Below are positions 9,301 to 18,326 of a stretch of DNA of 22,413 bases, in pieces. A model generated the notes under the pieces. The model was given only the letters and a program-made list of their open reading frames with translations. It was not told the DNA's origin and made no database searches. The position numbers were made by a program, and so were the translations under genes. Position 1 is the stretch's first letter; each line of letters opens with the position of its first letter. Source of the stretch: Smittium culicis (lineage: Eukaryota > Kickxellomycota > Harpellomycetes > Harpellales > Legeriomycetaceae); assembly GCA_001970855.1 (NCBI GenBank), contig LSSN01001007.1:1-22413 (forward strand). Direction: 5' to 3'.

Positions 9301-9819
9301 ATTAATATGAGGAACTCGTTTATAAGGAATTCTACCTACGATTCTATAAAGATACAAAGATTCTCGGGCGCTATGCCTCTTGAAATAGACAGGGAATTCT
9401 TGAATTTTTCAAGGTCAAAATCCATCATACTAACTGGAAGGGAATCTGACATTCCTCGAGCTTTAAGTTATTTGTCATCTAGGCAAGTAGAAAACTATTT
9501 ATTATCTGGCGATGTTGAAACAGATAATGAAGTTCATCAACTGATATCAAAAAGAAATTCTATTAGAATTGTTGAATCCTTCACTAATCTGAATCCGTCA
9601 ATAAAGAAGGAGGACCTTAAAAAGTATCCAAAGTATGTAGCTAAATACAACTTTGACCCAATGGAGGAAACCGAGCTAGGTCTGAAAATAGGAGATATAA
9701 TCTATATTTTGAATGAAAATGATGGTATTTGGTGGGCTGGTGCAATTGATCGTGGACCAGATTTACCTCTAGAGAAAGGTGTATTCCCTGCTACATACGT
9801 ACACAAAGTAGAAAATTAA
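3370..9819 (+). CDS. rax2: Rax2-like cortical polarity marker with long cytoplasmic tail and C-terminal SH3 domain
   Basis: This intronless 2149-residue ORF encodes a type I membrane protein of the Rax2 family, fungal cortical landmarks for bud-site choice and polarised growth. The start is the first in-frame ATG (3370, A at -3); the frame is open upstream to TAG at 3307 without an ATG. Residues about 18-37 are a hydrophobic signal segment. The ectodomain has propeller-like strands ending GG.F or SG.F: residues 116-119, 166-169, 225-228, 666-669, 848-851, 906-907, 990-993, 1039-1042 and 1148-1150. It also has a galactose-binding-like domain (about 265-392), a Rax2-type PGC...C motif (near 478-486) and many N-glycosylation sequons. 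One membrane span lies at about 1203-1225, followed by a basic stop-transfer segment. About 860 Asn/Ser-rich residues then lead to an SH3 domain (about 2088-2147) with AKYNF, GIWWAG and GVFPATYV. Yeast Rax2 is about 1220 residues with a short tail, so the tail and SH3 are the unusual parts. The family call is firm; partners are unknown. Confidence 0.9.
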   Translation: MILKIDRIYERHFHTFSLFNLLSRLTTILIFFTELTTSSKFNFFNDTKNTTNLLIIGEYDGISRTNSFIPTNPLSYKVSRITNFDVIFNGIETKTDEKISTGCILNDGKKELLFLGGKFSSLKNNTRINNVAAVNKSGEIDDLNGGIDGEISSIYCDNVQNLVYFAGTFFNSSSDQIIPPNNQIFNNIAVFNPNKSTWSYLSLSGVDGPINSIQASADKNSLFLGGDFNNTIEDSSLILPQNLFLDLSSAVISAMNSSSNVNLGNPYNIICNSTLSNINFPWISDYNTTSSIEIDLQSKTNISSILIKNYSSPGRGTKSFTLFSLDGPTSTPIRLSFFDSNSNTKIECTDPCPLLLTSSPQLFTFQDKIEYQALSLNITEWYGESAAISQLGLFQSNPVVYSSGIINYSNCFDGTPSPNQVSLNGNWNTHTLPGDSKAFIESQLIPSSGSNSSISNTYATLTPITMVSGYFDVFFDFPGCSLLNDCNFRTSIVSNVISPLYSSDVKFETIINQKVQDDASILIYSGFIQKTTQDSATKFTFSFYNSTPNSNITFDLFKMTLGRIRLIPKGSMGNLNGVLKLNLKYQLNNTLADIPPFSSLNFDSISESKVTSLASYENGVFIGRNFNNQFSNVAFYNGSSFLQLPNSGLNGKVNSLLVADNYLYVGGEFNGTSDLSVQGSLLKLSLPFNGSKQSSKFSSVDLNFSGNVKFLSYSDKYMNIKSPTLIAIGSNLTIPGLSGNKGLRNIGIFSITSKSWNSSPIIKGTPSLAFASDDGIIISGAISQISSLDISNVSVLSLNSTNSFKDAGNLEIFHPLIDDLDSILPYENGEFSINTSSINRAKSLLVAGGLFKVSDGSKNIAKFDQANNTWVGHEINSAIEFGSPLPGKDFGKINNLILTDRYLIIGGVKSSTDFSPSNSSDTTSQNSDLPQKSQFNGFTIWDSNSNAVIYNLDAIINNSHGNSNIATSNITLPQINSIAINPEFSSIFVSGVFDQLENTLCKNLCKFDLTSKSWTQVLDNSIDGDVSSLSWFQNTLFISGNFADKNSNFNSTVLKVSEDKKNNFKLIQDNSLNKIPGKANFMSQIDESSLYFLGSNNANSQKFFIASYNGTSLLVNDFDDVQIKSVSGLTVIPDLNSQNGTFIPLVYGDFIASSRSCSCVALIEGRWSPIFDVSDTGNNSSPVSYILNLASSTIFIKIYSSKAAIIAIAVSSVILAILVLLTIFISRRRITRNKKISKNKVRKSYLPFRQTSKSFSKNNYSLSSSEYSQSTSALLGKTYGDNIGTINDHPDTYFGFKPSNFGKGLFLTPDDSQEHFSFNFVSDKLSTSDNKTLDSVAEVAKMQEYTQFEHVSDGHFTFDKKLQPVINPSYIPLKSMDATEKEKKNISKIPSINEQYLNLDSSLINLVDFFNQNPILNSETKNSLTSAYGSNSVSNNNDRAPNFNYTVPNVNNIAPNGKKYSVKEKASDNNFTLFSNSNTNVNTKSNVNIELYNDSTITNELTQNEEKYDTYATYDQYNKFKASNIDNNIQNSRENQNYNYQPIYHPDNKIPGHEFSSSISSPKTNSIQYEEPYQTTGYDVSDSNRSDKFSVSESIISFNRVSKYGLSSPVKNNFESQPNVDSEISNYNLYNSDYSPVAINSPNTLSPSQEDVYSFYNFNYQQKNESIGPKYISNASSSNFILEKNSLNPIQHPLANDYKNTPVSNYSSELLNIRQDPIPTPNNLSELNIFQSHAIKPSHISKNYSTPAINRNEKHLPDNSYKNSVISANSSSYSPDVSIATEKLTFGSGNNSIVSVNLDNNPRKLALRNSLIIKKISVPSSDNKLAPIAGDDSLSKSETPDSLAPAPNPTYFNPLALYLSKLTQQIKNSYSVASNTKSPLNSSQTISIIPENNLQGNSNILNRITSGLSTSSNLDMVLIQSSRFSQSLNPLQKSQNFIFSTISDFPIRQNPSYYTQGRDSFTSEEYSISENRNSIISINMRNSFIRNSTYDSIKIQRFSGAMPLEIDREFLNFSRSKSIILTGRESDIPRALSYLSSRQVENYLLSGDVETDNEVHQLISKRNSIRIVESFTNLNPSIKKEDLKKYPKYVAKYNFDPMEETELGLKIGDIIYILNENDGIWWAGAIDRGPDLPLEKGVFPATYVHKVEN

Positions 9820-9932
9820 CTTATTCATTTTCATTACACTACTCATTCCATCAATTCTTTCTCTTAAGCATTAGCCATTTTATAATCACGCCACTACATT
9901 TCATGTATCACTTTTTAAACCCTACAATTAGA

Positions 9933-9965
9933 AATAAACCATTATTTATAAACTTATAAAATAAA
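9933..9965 (+). terminator. Candidate polyadenylation signals of the rax2-like gene
   Basis: AATAAA occurs at 9933-9938 and again at 9960-9965, about 115 and 140 bases after the stop codon. The context is AT-rich, with T-rich stretches downstream. The spacing is plausible for a fungal 3' UTR, but in DNA this rich in A and T the hexamer is also expected by chance. Confidence 0.4.
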
Positions 9966-11336
9966 TAATAGTTCAACTTGACTTGAATTTTGAAGTATGA
10001 GCTATTCTGAATTTATATTATGGTTCTAGCACTTTTTTTAATTTAAATCTTTATTTATATTAAACTAAAAGCGAAGCTAAATGTAATTGATTAAAGTTTT
10101 TATTGTATTTGAATGCTAATGTGCACAGGAAGGTTATACAAACTTTTTTTATTTGATTTTTTCAATCTAAAAATTAATCTGCAGTAAAAAAATTGTAGCC
10201 CTTTATTATCGTATGTATCTGTTTTTTTTCTTCAGAATTCTAAAGTAAAAAAATAATTAAAAATTTCAACTAAAGGTATTCTGTAATTCATAGCCATTAT
10301 CATGCTTATTTTAATAGACTCCATGGAATAAATAATTCGAGCTCATTAAATTTTTTATCATAGTAAATGTATCCTAGAATTTTATCTAAAATTTTGTTTA
10401 AGCGCTAAAAAATTTTAATGTAGCTCAAAATTAATAATATGTAATTAAAATATATAAATTATACTTTATTTAGAATCTCTTTGCGATAAAGCTACTACAC
10501 GATAATGATGCGCTAGAAAAAAACATAAATTGATTATAGTATAAAAAATTGAATTTTTCAGCTACAAATTAATCCAGCTACAAAACTACCAATTGAATTT
10601 ATAATTTTCTAATCTTTATTCCATAATTAAGCACATAAATCGATATTATTTAAATTATTTTTTCAAGTTATAATCTATTTAAAGCTTTTGAAACTATTAT
10701 ATTTTATGGATTAATTATAAATAGTGTAATTTTATGGATATAATTGAAAAAACTATAATATTTTCTGGTTAATTGAAATAAAAATGTATATTAATAAACT
10801 ATAAATATTTAATATCAAAAATGAATTCCAATTATAATAGAACGTTGTTTATGTTATTATATATATTCAGTTGAGATATAAATTTAAAAAAAACCCTCTA
10901 TTCTTTTGAAATAATTCTAAATAATATAAAAATAAATGCTTTATGATGCTAATTACTCTTTAAATTTAAAAATAGAAAATATCAAAGCCTCTAAGAAATA
11001 GAATTATAATTACAAAAGTTCACTCAATAAAAATTAAATTTAAATAGCGATATTACTTGAAACCTATAAAATAAACTAAAAAAAATTGATGAAATTGAGA
11101 TATTTAATTCTCTGATTAACACATCAATTAACAGTAGAGCTTCATTAAATTGTTAAAATCTGTTTCTAAATATATTAAAAAAATATGGTATTATTTTTTA
11201 ATCGATCAATAGTAACTTAAAATAAAAATTTGAGATTTAATTCGAAAAAAATATTGCATGTAAAATTAAACTTTTGATAAAATAAAAAATTTTATAATAT
11301 ATCATTTTAAGTACAGACTCAATAAATTAATTTGAT

Positions 11337-11370
11337 TTATATTTATATTTATATTTATATTTATATTTAA
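11337..11370. repeat. ATTTAT microsatellite
   Basis: About five and a half perfect copies of the hexamer atttat stand in tandem. This is an ordinary simple repeat in AT-rich intergenic DNA. Confidence 0.85.
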
Positions 11371-11830
11371 TTTTTTCTTAAGTGAATAATTTCATTTTAT
11401 ATTGAAAAATACTTCAAGGTGGGCTAATCGAATAATTTTTTCTGAAATTTATTATTCAATTTTTTCTTCTAGGAATTTCAAAATATTCTCTATTGAATTT
11501 TAACCTAGCATATTAAATTACAATCAAGCATATATATTTAAATCTCCAATTAATTACCTTTAGATTCATTTTTTTATTTATCAGATCAAAATATTGATGA
11601 AAATTCAAGTTTTTAAAGTTTTTTTATCATCCTATATACAACGTGCATAAAATTTTTATTTTATAGATATTAATACCAAAGTTATGCCAAACTTTGAGAA
11701 AAAGTTTTAAAAATTAACATCTTTGCGCTTTAGCTGTTGGTTTTATATTTCATCATGTTGAGCAAAGCATAGTTTATTGCAGAAATTAAATTTTATCGTA
11801 TTCTAATTATACCTATACATGCTTAATTTG

Positions 11831-11860
<30 letters not shown>
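11831..11860 (+). repeat. Run of 30 A
   Basis: An uninterrupted A30 tract follows gcttaatttg and precedes ctttaccaag. It is the longest homopolymer in the window. It could be the tail of a retroposed sequence or a slipped simple repeat. I see no AATAAA in the 30 bases before it and no target-site duplication that I trust, so it is listed only as a repeat. Confidence 0.8.
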
Positions 11861-11862
<2 letters not shown>

Positions 11863-13810
11863 TTACCAAGCTGATTTAGGTCAAAGTTACTATTGAATTA
11901 ATATTTTGCGAATTCGCAGATTGTATTAATCAATAACAGAGATTAATCTTATCGATATTATATATCAGTTAACTTTTATAATATTTTCTTTTGAATTAAG
12001 CAGTTGTATTGTATTTATGTAATTTTTTGGAATAAACTTTTTGATAATATTAGACAGTTGATATAAAATTAATTTCAAAGATGATTATATTTCCCACAGT
12101 CGTTTCATAGGTATTAAATTTATTGAATCTAAATTTATATTTATGATGGTTAGTACCCGATTTTTAATAATATTTTTTATATAGTTTTCGATATCTTGAC
12201 ATATTTAGCAATATATTGTACACTTGAAAATTTAATTGTATGCCCAAATACCTGTTTTTTTACTCATCGTATTAATTTATTATTTTTAAATTTAAATTTT
12301 AAAAGTAACAGATTTATATATTTTCTCATTATTTATACGTGTATTATATTTAACTCATATTTTAAAGTTTTTATGAAAAATTTTTTAATTAATAGTTTCA
12401 ATTTTCTAAAATTCTAATACGCCGATTTATAATAGATAAATCAAATGACTTTTATTTTTATCATAACCACATTTATATTTATAATTATAATAATTTTGAT
12501 TTACGTTATTATTTTTGATTATTTTTTATTTAATAAATTTTTAGCTATAATAGTTTTTAGTAGTTTTTTATTGTAATTATATAATTTTATACAGTATTTT
12601 ATTTAAAAAGTTACGTTTATACAATAATTTTCGGATCATAAAAGGCTTTACCGCTGAATATTGGTGAATAAAATTATCTTGAAAAAAACATAAAAGCTTA
12701 TTAGTATATTAAAGACTTAAAATTTTGAATTTTTATAACGTGTTTAAAGGGAGTTATTATCCACTTGAAGAAAAGCAAGCCGTTTAATTATAATTTCCAT
12801 CTATTAGTATTACCTCTTTTTAAATTGGTATTAGAATTACAAGTTATAATGTATCTAACTATTCTCAAATCTTAAAAATAATATTTTAAGTCTTTGGTCG
12901 TGTCATCATCCGTTTTATTTTATAAAGTTAATCTGTCAAAATATTTTTTATTAAGCTGATAAATTTTTAAAAAATTAAATATAGTAATAAATAATTCGAT
13001 TTTTTTCTAACATATTTATATAGAACTACAGTTATAGTTTTTAACGCTACTGTATAAATTTCAGTTATATTAAGAATAAATTTTTTCAACCCATCTATAA
13101 TAATTTCTATTAATCTCTGAAATTGTTTTGAAGTAAATAGTTTAAGTTAAATTAAAAATTAATAGATATCATAAAATATTTTAAACTACAAAATACACAT
13201 CCTGTTTATTTAGATAGAAAAATATGATTCGTAGTTAAGTAAAATCATAAGTATCGAAATAAATATTATAAAAAATGTGATTATAATTTGTTTGCATTAT
13301 GACTAAAATTATATATTTGTATCATATATTAATTATTATATATAATAATAGTCATCTTTTCTTTATTAAAAATTTTTTCCTATAATTTTTAATCAATAAT
13401 AATTATTAGGATAAACTATTTATAATTTATGGAAATGTGTATATATTCATACTAAGTATTAAATTTAATATAATTTATTGCCTATTATTCATATTATTTA
13501 ATTCTACTAGTCTCTTAGTGATTAAAATATAAATTTTTAAAATCAAAATTTTATTTTATTCAATAATAGGAATGTGTGTTAATTTTTATTTTACTTCTAT
13601 TTTTTAGGATATGATCATAAGTGCTATATGATAATGTTTTATTATTATTAACTAATAAAAAGTTTATAAGTATAAATTTCATGGAAATAACCAAAAATTC
13701 AGTATCAAGTTATATGAATTATATGAGAAATGTAAATAATATAATATTTTCATATTAAAATTGATAAATTCAGACCTTAGAGGAATAATTGAATAAAATA
13801 ATGTTATGCA

Positions 13811-13980
13811 CAGGAACACTCTAGAGCTTTATGTAACATTATGGAATACAATGGAACACATAGTATATCAAAGAACATCGTGGAATACAATGTAACATCT
13901 TAGAACATAATGGAGTACAATGGAACCTTATTGAACACTAAAGAACATCATGAAAAATTTTGGAATACAATGGAATATTA
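13811..13980. repeat. 10-bp-period minisatellite, consensus TGGAACACAA
   Basis: Seventeen consecutive decamers stay in exact 10-base register from 13811 to 13980. Most have the form NNGAACANNN or TGGAATACAA, for example tggaataca with the next base, tgtaacatct, tagaacataa, tggagtacaa, ttgaacacta and aagaacatca. No insertions or deletions break the register, although single units have many substitutions. Two further out-of-phase gaac units 10 bases apart follow at 14008-14021. It encodes no open frame. Confidence 0.85.
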
Positions 13981-14221
13981 TCCATAAATTATTTCCAGTT
14001 GCTTCTAGAACCTTTTAGAACATATCATAATATTCCGCAAGCTATTATTTGAAAATAATTAATCCTTTTATAATTATCTTTATTTAATAATATCATTTAG
14101 ATTTTTCTTCAAAAGTATAAAAGGGTAACCTTTTTCCATCTTTCAGAAAAAACTAAGTGCATTATATATTTTATAATATTTATCCAACTAAATATATATT
14201 ATCCCTATAATATTAAATAAA

Positions 14222-15689
14222 TAGCGCTATCTTAATCTTAGCCCAACATTAGCCCTGTAATTACTCGTCCCTTCGTGCTTAACATGTCTTCTTTTTAATA
14301 CAAAACCAATCATTGGAGTATGGACCATTAATTGGCTCCAAAATTCTGATTAGTAATTTTTTCCTTTAACAAATATTTTACTTCATGAAATATTCCTTTT
14401 GGAATTGGAAAAGGTTTCACTTACCATGGTACGTGTTCTATTGTTTCTATGATTACATGCTTTTCAACTTCATCACACAGAATTCCCATTTCATCCGTAT
14501 TAAAAGCAAACGCTTAATCGCACTCTTTAATTTCTCTAATAAATAATCTTTGTTCTTGAATGCTCAAATTATCCTAGCCAACAATTATTTTAGCAATTAC
14601 GCATTCAGTAAGTCTAGTTTCATTTGATGTTGATTTCATGTTTTTGATTTGTAATTTTGGCGACTATTTTTCTTATAGTTGGACTACAGCTGGTTTTATT
14701 TTATCTTTTTCAGCTTTATACCTTGTCATTACACTAGGCTCATATCCCCATTCGGATATGAACTTGATTGTTTCTATACCATAAATCCCTACATCAAACG
14801 GCATTTTTTTTCAATCCAGGCTTGTCTTCAAATCTTTTACTGTCTTCACTAGTGCTTACACAAAATGTTGAGTTGTTATTTATGCATTCATCTATAATGA
14901 TATACTATAAAGATCCATCATTTCTATTTTCTTTAGATACCCTGATTTTAACTTCCCAGGGTCGTCCGAGAATCATAGCAGCTTCAATTTTGTCACTAAC
15001 AAAAACGTGGCTCTTAACTTTTATTCAGTCAATCTCAATCTCAACAGCTTTTACTACCCCCAGAAGATCGCTGAGCCCTGAATTTGCATCACGCATTTTC
15101 CAATGTATTGATTCATCAATATTTACTCGATTTAAACTTCTAAGCCATTTATAAAATGCTTCTGGAATAATATTTACCTCTGAGCCTTCTTCAAACATCA
15201 GTAAAATTATCACTCCTTGGAAAGTTCCGATCTTTTTCCCTGATCTCACTGACAAATATTTCTTTTTCCAATTACTTTTTGGATCATCATCCTCTTTGGA
15301 ATTTTTATTTTCAACTTTGATTTCTTAATTTATTCTGAAATTATCGTTTAGATGTTTTCTTATCAAAGGTGATACGCTTGCTACTTCTTCAAGAGATAAG
15401 GTAATTAATGACTCTTTACACTTTTTAAGCACTGATTCTTATAGAAATGCATTAAAAATTTTTGCTTTCATTTGGTAGGGAGAGTTCTCGAACAAAGTAT
15501 TTTTGGTTTCGATTTTAAATTTCTGATTCTTTTCGGTTTCTTCAGTGATGAATTTCTGCTTATTTATCTCTCATATAAAGGTACATCTTCTAGTTTCCTT
15601 TTACTTGCAAAAGACGTAATTTCAGTAAATTCGTCCTCATCTATTAGGTTATATTGACTAAAATCATTGGTTTCGCTTTTATATACCAT
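14222..15689 (-). pseudogene. pol fragment: aspartic protease and N-terminal reverse transcriptase, broken
   Basis: After gag come a conserved linker (SLEEVASVSPLIRKHL) and a retropepsin-like segment. The flap-side motif reads LLMFEEGSEVNIIPEAFY, with Glu (15190-15192) where the catalytic Asp of D-x-G-S should be. Further on is DLLGVVKAVEIEID, then TGA (15025-15027), then KSHVFVSDKIEAAMILGRPW (14956-15015 region), typical of fungal Ty3 proteases. The RT linker follows as AFAFNTDEMGILCDEVEKH, IETIEHVPW and PFPIPKGIFHEVKYLLKEKI, and then, in another frame, MIGFVLKRR. Homology ends near 14222, before the RT catalytic YxDD. Several stops and shifts make it a pseudogene. Confidence 0.82.
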
Positions 15690-16890
15690 AGATTAATTTG
15701 AAATATTTCCCCGTAATTTGTCTTTTAAATCATCTTTAACACATATTAAGTTACTTTTGATGGACTTTGAGTCTCTCTTTACGTTTATTTTCATACCAAA
15801 ATTTCCGTAGTTAGGTTTAAATGGCTCAACATTTGCAACTAAAACGTTCTTGTTCTGTTCAAGTTTAACTAGCCCTTTTTCTATGTCTTTCGTTAATTCG
15901 GAACAATCTCTCTTGGAATGTTCGTCGTCGCAGTAAATACATTTTATAGTTCTTTCTACATATTTAGATATGGTTTTATTTTGTAATTGCACCATCAAGA
16001 GAATTTTTTATAGTCAGAACTATCGATCCCATTTGCTTTACCAAGCTCAAGATTTCAGTGTTGGTTTCTTTCTCAATTTTAGGTTTCTCAGCGTTTATAG
16101 GTTTATTTTCAGCTTCTTCACCTTTGCTCTTAATATCTTCATTTTCATTTATTTTATCAAAATACGTGATTTTGCTTCTATTTTTTATGCTATTAGCCAT
16201 TCTTTTTTCACTGTTAAAGTGATCAGAAATAACAGTAACTAGCTCAGGGTATGGTTTAAATTCACCATTGACAACCAAATCTGAAGAAAGTTTTACGACA
16301 ATGCTTCAAGAAAGACTCTCGAGAAGAAAATATGCTTTTTTTCTTGCAGTGATATACTCATCTTTAATTAATTTAGCAGTCAAGAAGTTAAAATTTTGCA
16401 AAAATATTTCAGAATTTTCAAGGCTAATTCCTCCAGATTTTAGTTTTTTTATTTCTAAAAAATGGTCAAGCTTCTTCTTTTTGTAGCGTTTCCTTATCAT
16501 TTAATAAAACTAATGCCAGTTTCCACTTTCATATTAGTCAGACCATTTTATTTCATCAATCATAAACGGATCGTAATATCTGGTAAATATTTTGACTTTT
16601 ATCTCGTCTTTTATTCCTGACGTAATCAAATCGTAGAGCTCGATGAATCCATCTACTCCCTTTCCTGAAAATAAATTAGTCTGTCCAACATTAGGGATCA
16701 AATGTTAAATATACTGGTTTGAGATCCTACTGAAGGAGTTTTCAGTGTTGAGTCCCGAATATGAATTTGATTGTATCATGTAATTATTACCCTGGGAGAC
16801 ACTCGAATTCTCGTTTTCAGATGTGGATAATTTTCTTGAGTTTGATTTTTTAGTCTCAGACTTGGTGTTAGTAGATTTTTCAAAGTTCAT
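15690..16890 (-). pseudogene. gag pseudogene of the Ty3/gypsy relic
   Basis: It starts at ATG 16888-16890. One frame can be followed from 16890 to 15976 through in-frame stops after NQYI, KWSD, GNWH and the next two codons, and LLESLS. It shows Gag-like order: a Ser/Asn-rich N-terminus, LFSGKGVDGFIELYDLI, YESGNWH, a Lys-rich helix, and a helix ending in LLESLS. A shift to another frame near 15980-16000 leads into a zinc knuckle, CIYCDDEHSKRDC (15903-15941). Its spacing is C-x2-C-x3-H-x4-C, one residue shorter between C and H than the standard CCHC box. The product would have bound RNA and formed the particle. The breaks make function impossible now. Confidence 0.82.
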
Positions 16891-17041
16891 AATGTAGAAA
16901 AAAATATTTCATTTATTTTTATTTATAGAATTTTTATATATTTATGATTTTTTTTTAATTTTAATGTTTTAAAATTTTAAAAGCGTATAAGTGTGACAAT
17001 AATTAAACAAATAATTAAAAATTTGGTGGTTAATAAATAAA

Positions 17042-17059
17042 GCCTATGTGGGAGCGCCA
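17042..17059 (-). other. Candidate tRNA primer-binding site of the Ty3/gypsy relic
   Basis: On the minus strand this reads TGGCGCTCCCACATAGGC, beginning with the TGG that pairs to a tRNA CCA end. It lies about 150 bases upstream of the gag start, as expected for an LTR element. A TG that could mark an LTR boundary stands six bases further out (17066-17067). The short inverted repeat GTAGTcgaataaatcaACTAC follows at once. The identity of the primer tRNA is not established. Confidence 0.4.
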
Positions 17060-17066
17060 ATCATAT

Positions 17067-18326
17067 GTAGTCGAATAAATCAACTACTACCTTTATTTAC
17101 GATTAAGGATTTTGGAATACAAGAAGCAGAATAAAATTTTATTTAGGATATTATATTTGAATCCTGTGTTAAATTGTGTAAGAATAAAATAAAATAAAAG
17201 ATAATTTGAAAGAATACTTAGATAAAAAATTGTTAAAAACATTCGATTTTTTATTTGATAAGGTAAAGGATGCTATACAATTTACTTCAATTAAAATTAT
17301 CAAAAATAAAGTGTTGGTTATGAATTTTAAGTTCAGTACTTTTTACTCCAACAAAATAAAGTTATAATTCAAGAAAATAGAAGGAAATTAGTTTCTCAAA
17401 ATTTGGGGATTCAAATTTTCTTATCAAAATTGTGGACCCCCTTCATTATTACTTTCTCACTTTAGTTTATATACTGATTATTCACTAATCCTATTTTCAT
17501 TTTTTATACTTCACATAGGTCGTATTCAGTGGATAACTTTTCTTTTTTCTCGTAATTCATTCTTTGTAATAGTTTTATTTATTTTTATGTTAATAATTCA
17601 TTAATAATACTATTGGCTAAATCATATTTCTTTTTATTCGTTTGTATATGTATTTCTCTTTCTGGGATTTTGTGATTTCTAATCAACTAAATATTTATTT
17701 TTCTTTATAAAAAATTTTTTGGTGTTAATAAAAAACTTTGCTTAAAATTTTGATGCTAAAAATAAATTTTGTTTCAATAATAAATTTGTTGTTAATGATA
17801 AAGTCTTTGTGAATAATAAAATTGATTTTAATAAAGAAAAATTATTTTAATTAAGTACAATTTTAAACTTCTTTTTCATTAAAAAAACTTGTAGACGTGC
17901 GCTATTTTAGCACTACTGCATAATTACAGCAAAGGAAAAAAAATTATGACCAGAAATTATCTGTGATCGAAATTCAGAGACTATTAATATCAAATCATAA
18001 CAAAAAACGCAAAATCTAGATATTTAAAAGTATATTTTGATTTTAATGACACATACAGGCGTAAAAAATTAATAGAAAATGTGATAATATTAAAATTTAC
18101 TTTTTAGTTATGTATATTTATCTCTAAACAAACTAATAAACTGTAAATAGTTACAGATAAAAAGGTTGATCTTTATATCTTTAAATTTTATATAATAATT
18201 GGGTGATATAACGAAACTAAAAATTAAACAGGTATAAATTTGGAAAAAATTCATTGTAGATCATAATTTGAATTATAAAATTTATTTAAATATAGGTGTG
18301 ATTAAATTTATTGCGCCAAAGTTCCA
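17067..18326. other. AT-rich stretch, possible remains of an LTR, no gene
   Basis: The first few hundred bases may be the 5' LTR of the minus-strand relic. They include a local near-direct repeat (tcaaaatttgggga and tcaaaattgtgga, about 17396-17440) that ends in a CCCCC run. Without a second LTR the extent is a guess. No coding frame, RNA gene or other repeat is recognised further right. Confidence 0.4.

Larger units (their letters stand above)
9966..13810. other. Long AT-rich gene-free stretch
   Basis: I read both strands and see no gene, RNA gene or recognisable transposon domain. The only open frame of note, 12196-12417 plus strand, is Phe/Asn/Leu-rich in the way random AT-rich DNA translates, and I do not call it. 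A 6-bp microsatellite (11337-11370) and a run of 30 A (11831-11860) are the only distinct structures. Confidence 0.55.
14222..17066 (-). mobile_element. Decayed Ty3/gypsy-type retrotransposon relic (Gag-protease-RT start)
   Basis: Read on the minus strand, this stretch has the order of a Ty3/gypsy element. First comes a possible primer-binding site, then gag with a zinc knuckle, an aspartic protease, the linker to reverse transcriptase and the first few dozen residues of RT. The match stops near 14222. Most of RT, RNase H, integrase and the 3' LTR are absent. Several in-frame stops and frameshifts show it is dead. A flanking LTR to the right of 17066 is expected, but I cannot prove one because no second copy lies in the window. 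Confidence 0.85.

Noticed and set aside
12196..12417. 73-codon plus-strand frame in the gene-free region
   Set aside because: Phe/Asn/Leu/Ile-rich low-complexity translation, no in-frame ATG near its left end that makes sense, no recognisable family.
14768..15657. Plus-strand frames at 14768-15154 and 15472-15657
   Set aside because: They are the opposite strand of the minus-strand protease and linker region, whose motifs are clear.
15970..16486. Plus-strand frames at 15970-16242 and 16268-16486
   Set aside because: Antisense shadows of the decayed gag frame on the minus strand.
17066..17460. Complete 5' LTR (TG...CA) of the retroelement relic
   Set aside because: A TG and several CA dinucleotides are available, but without a second LTR the boundary is arbitrary.
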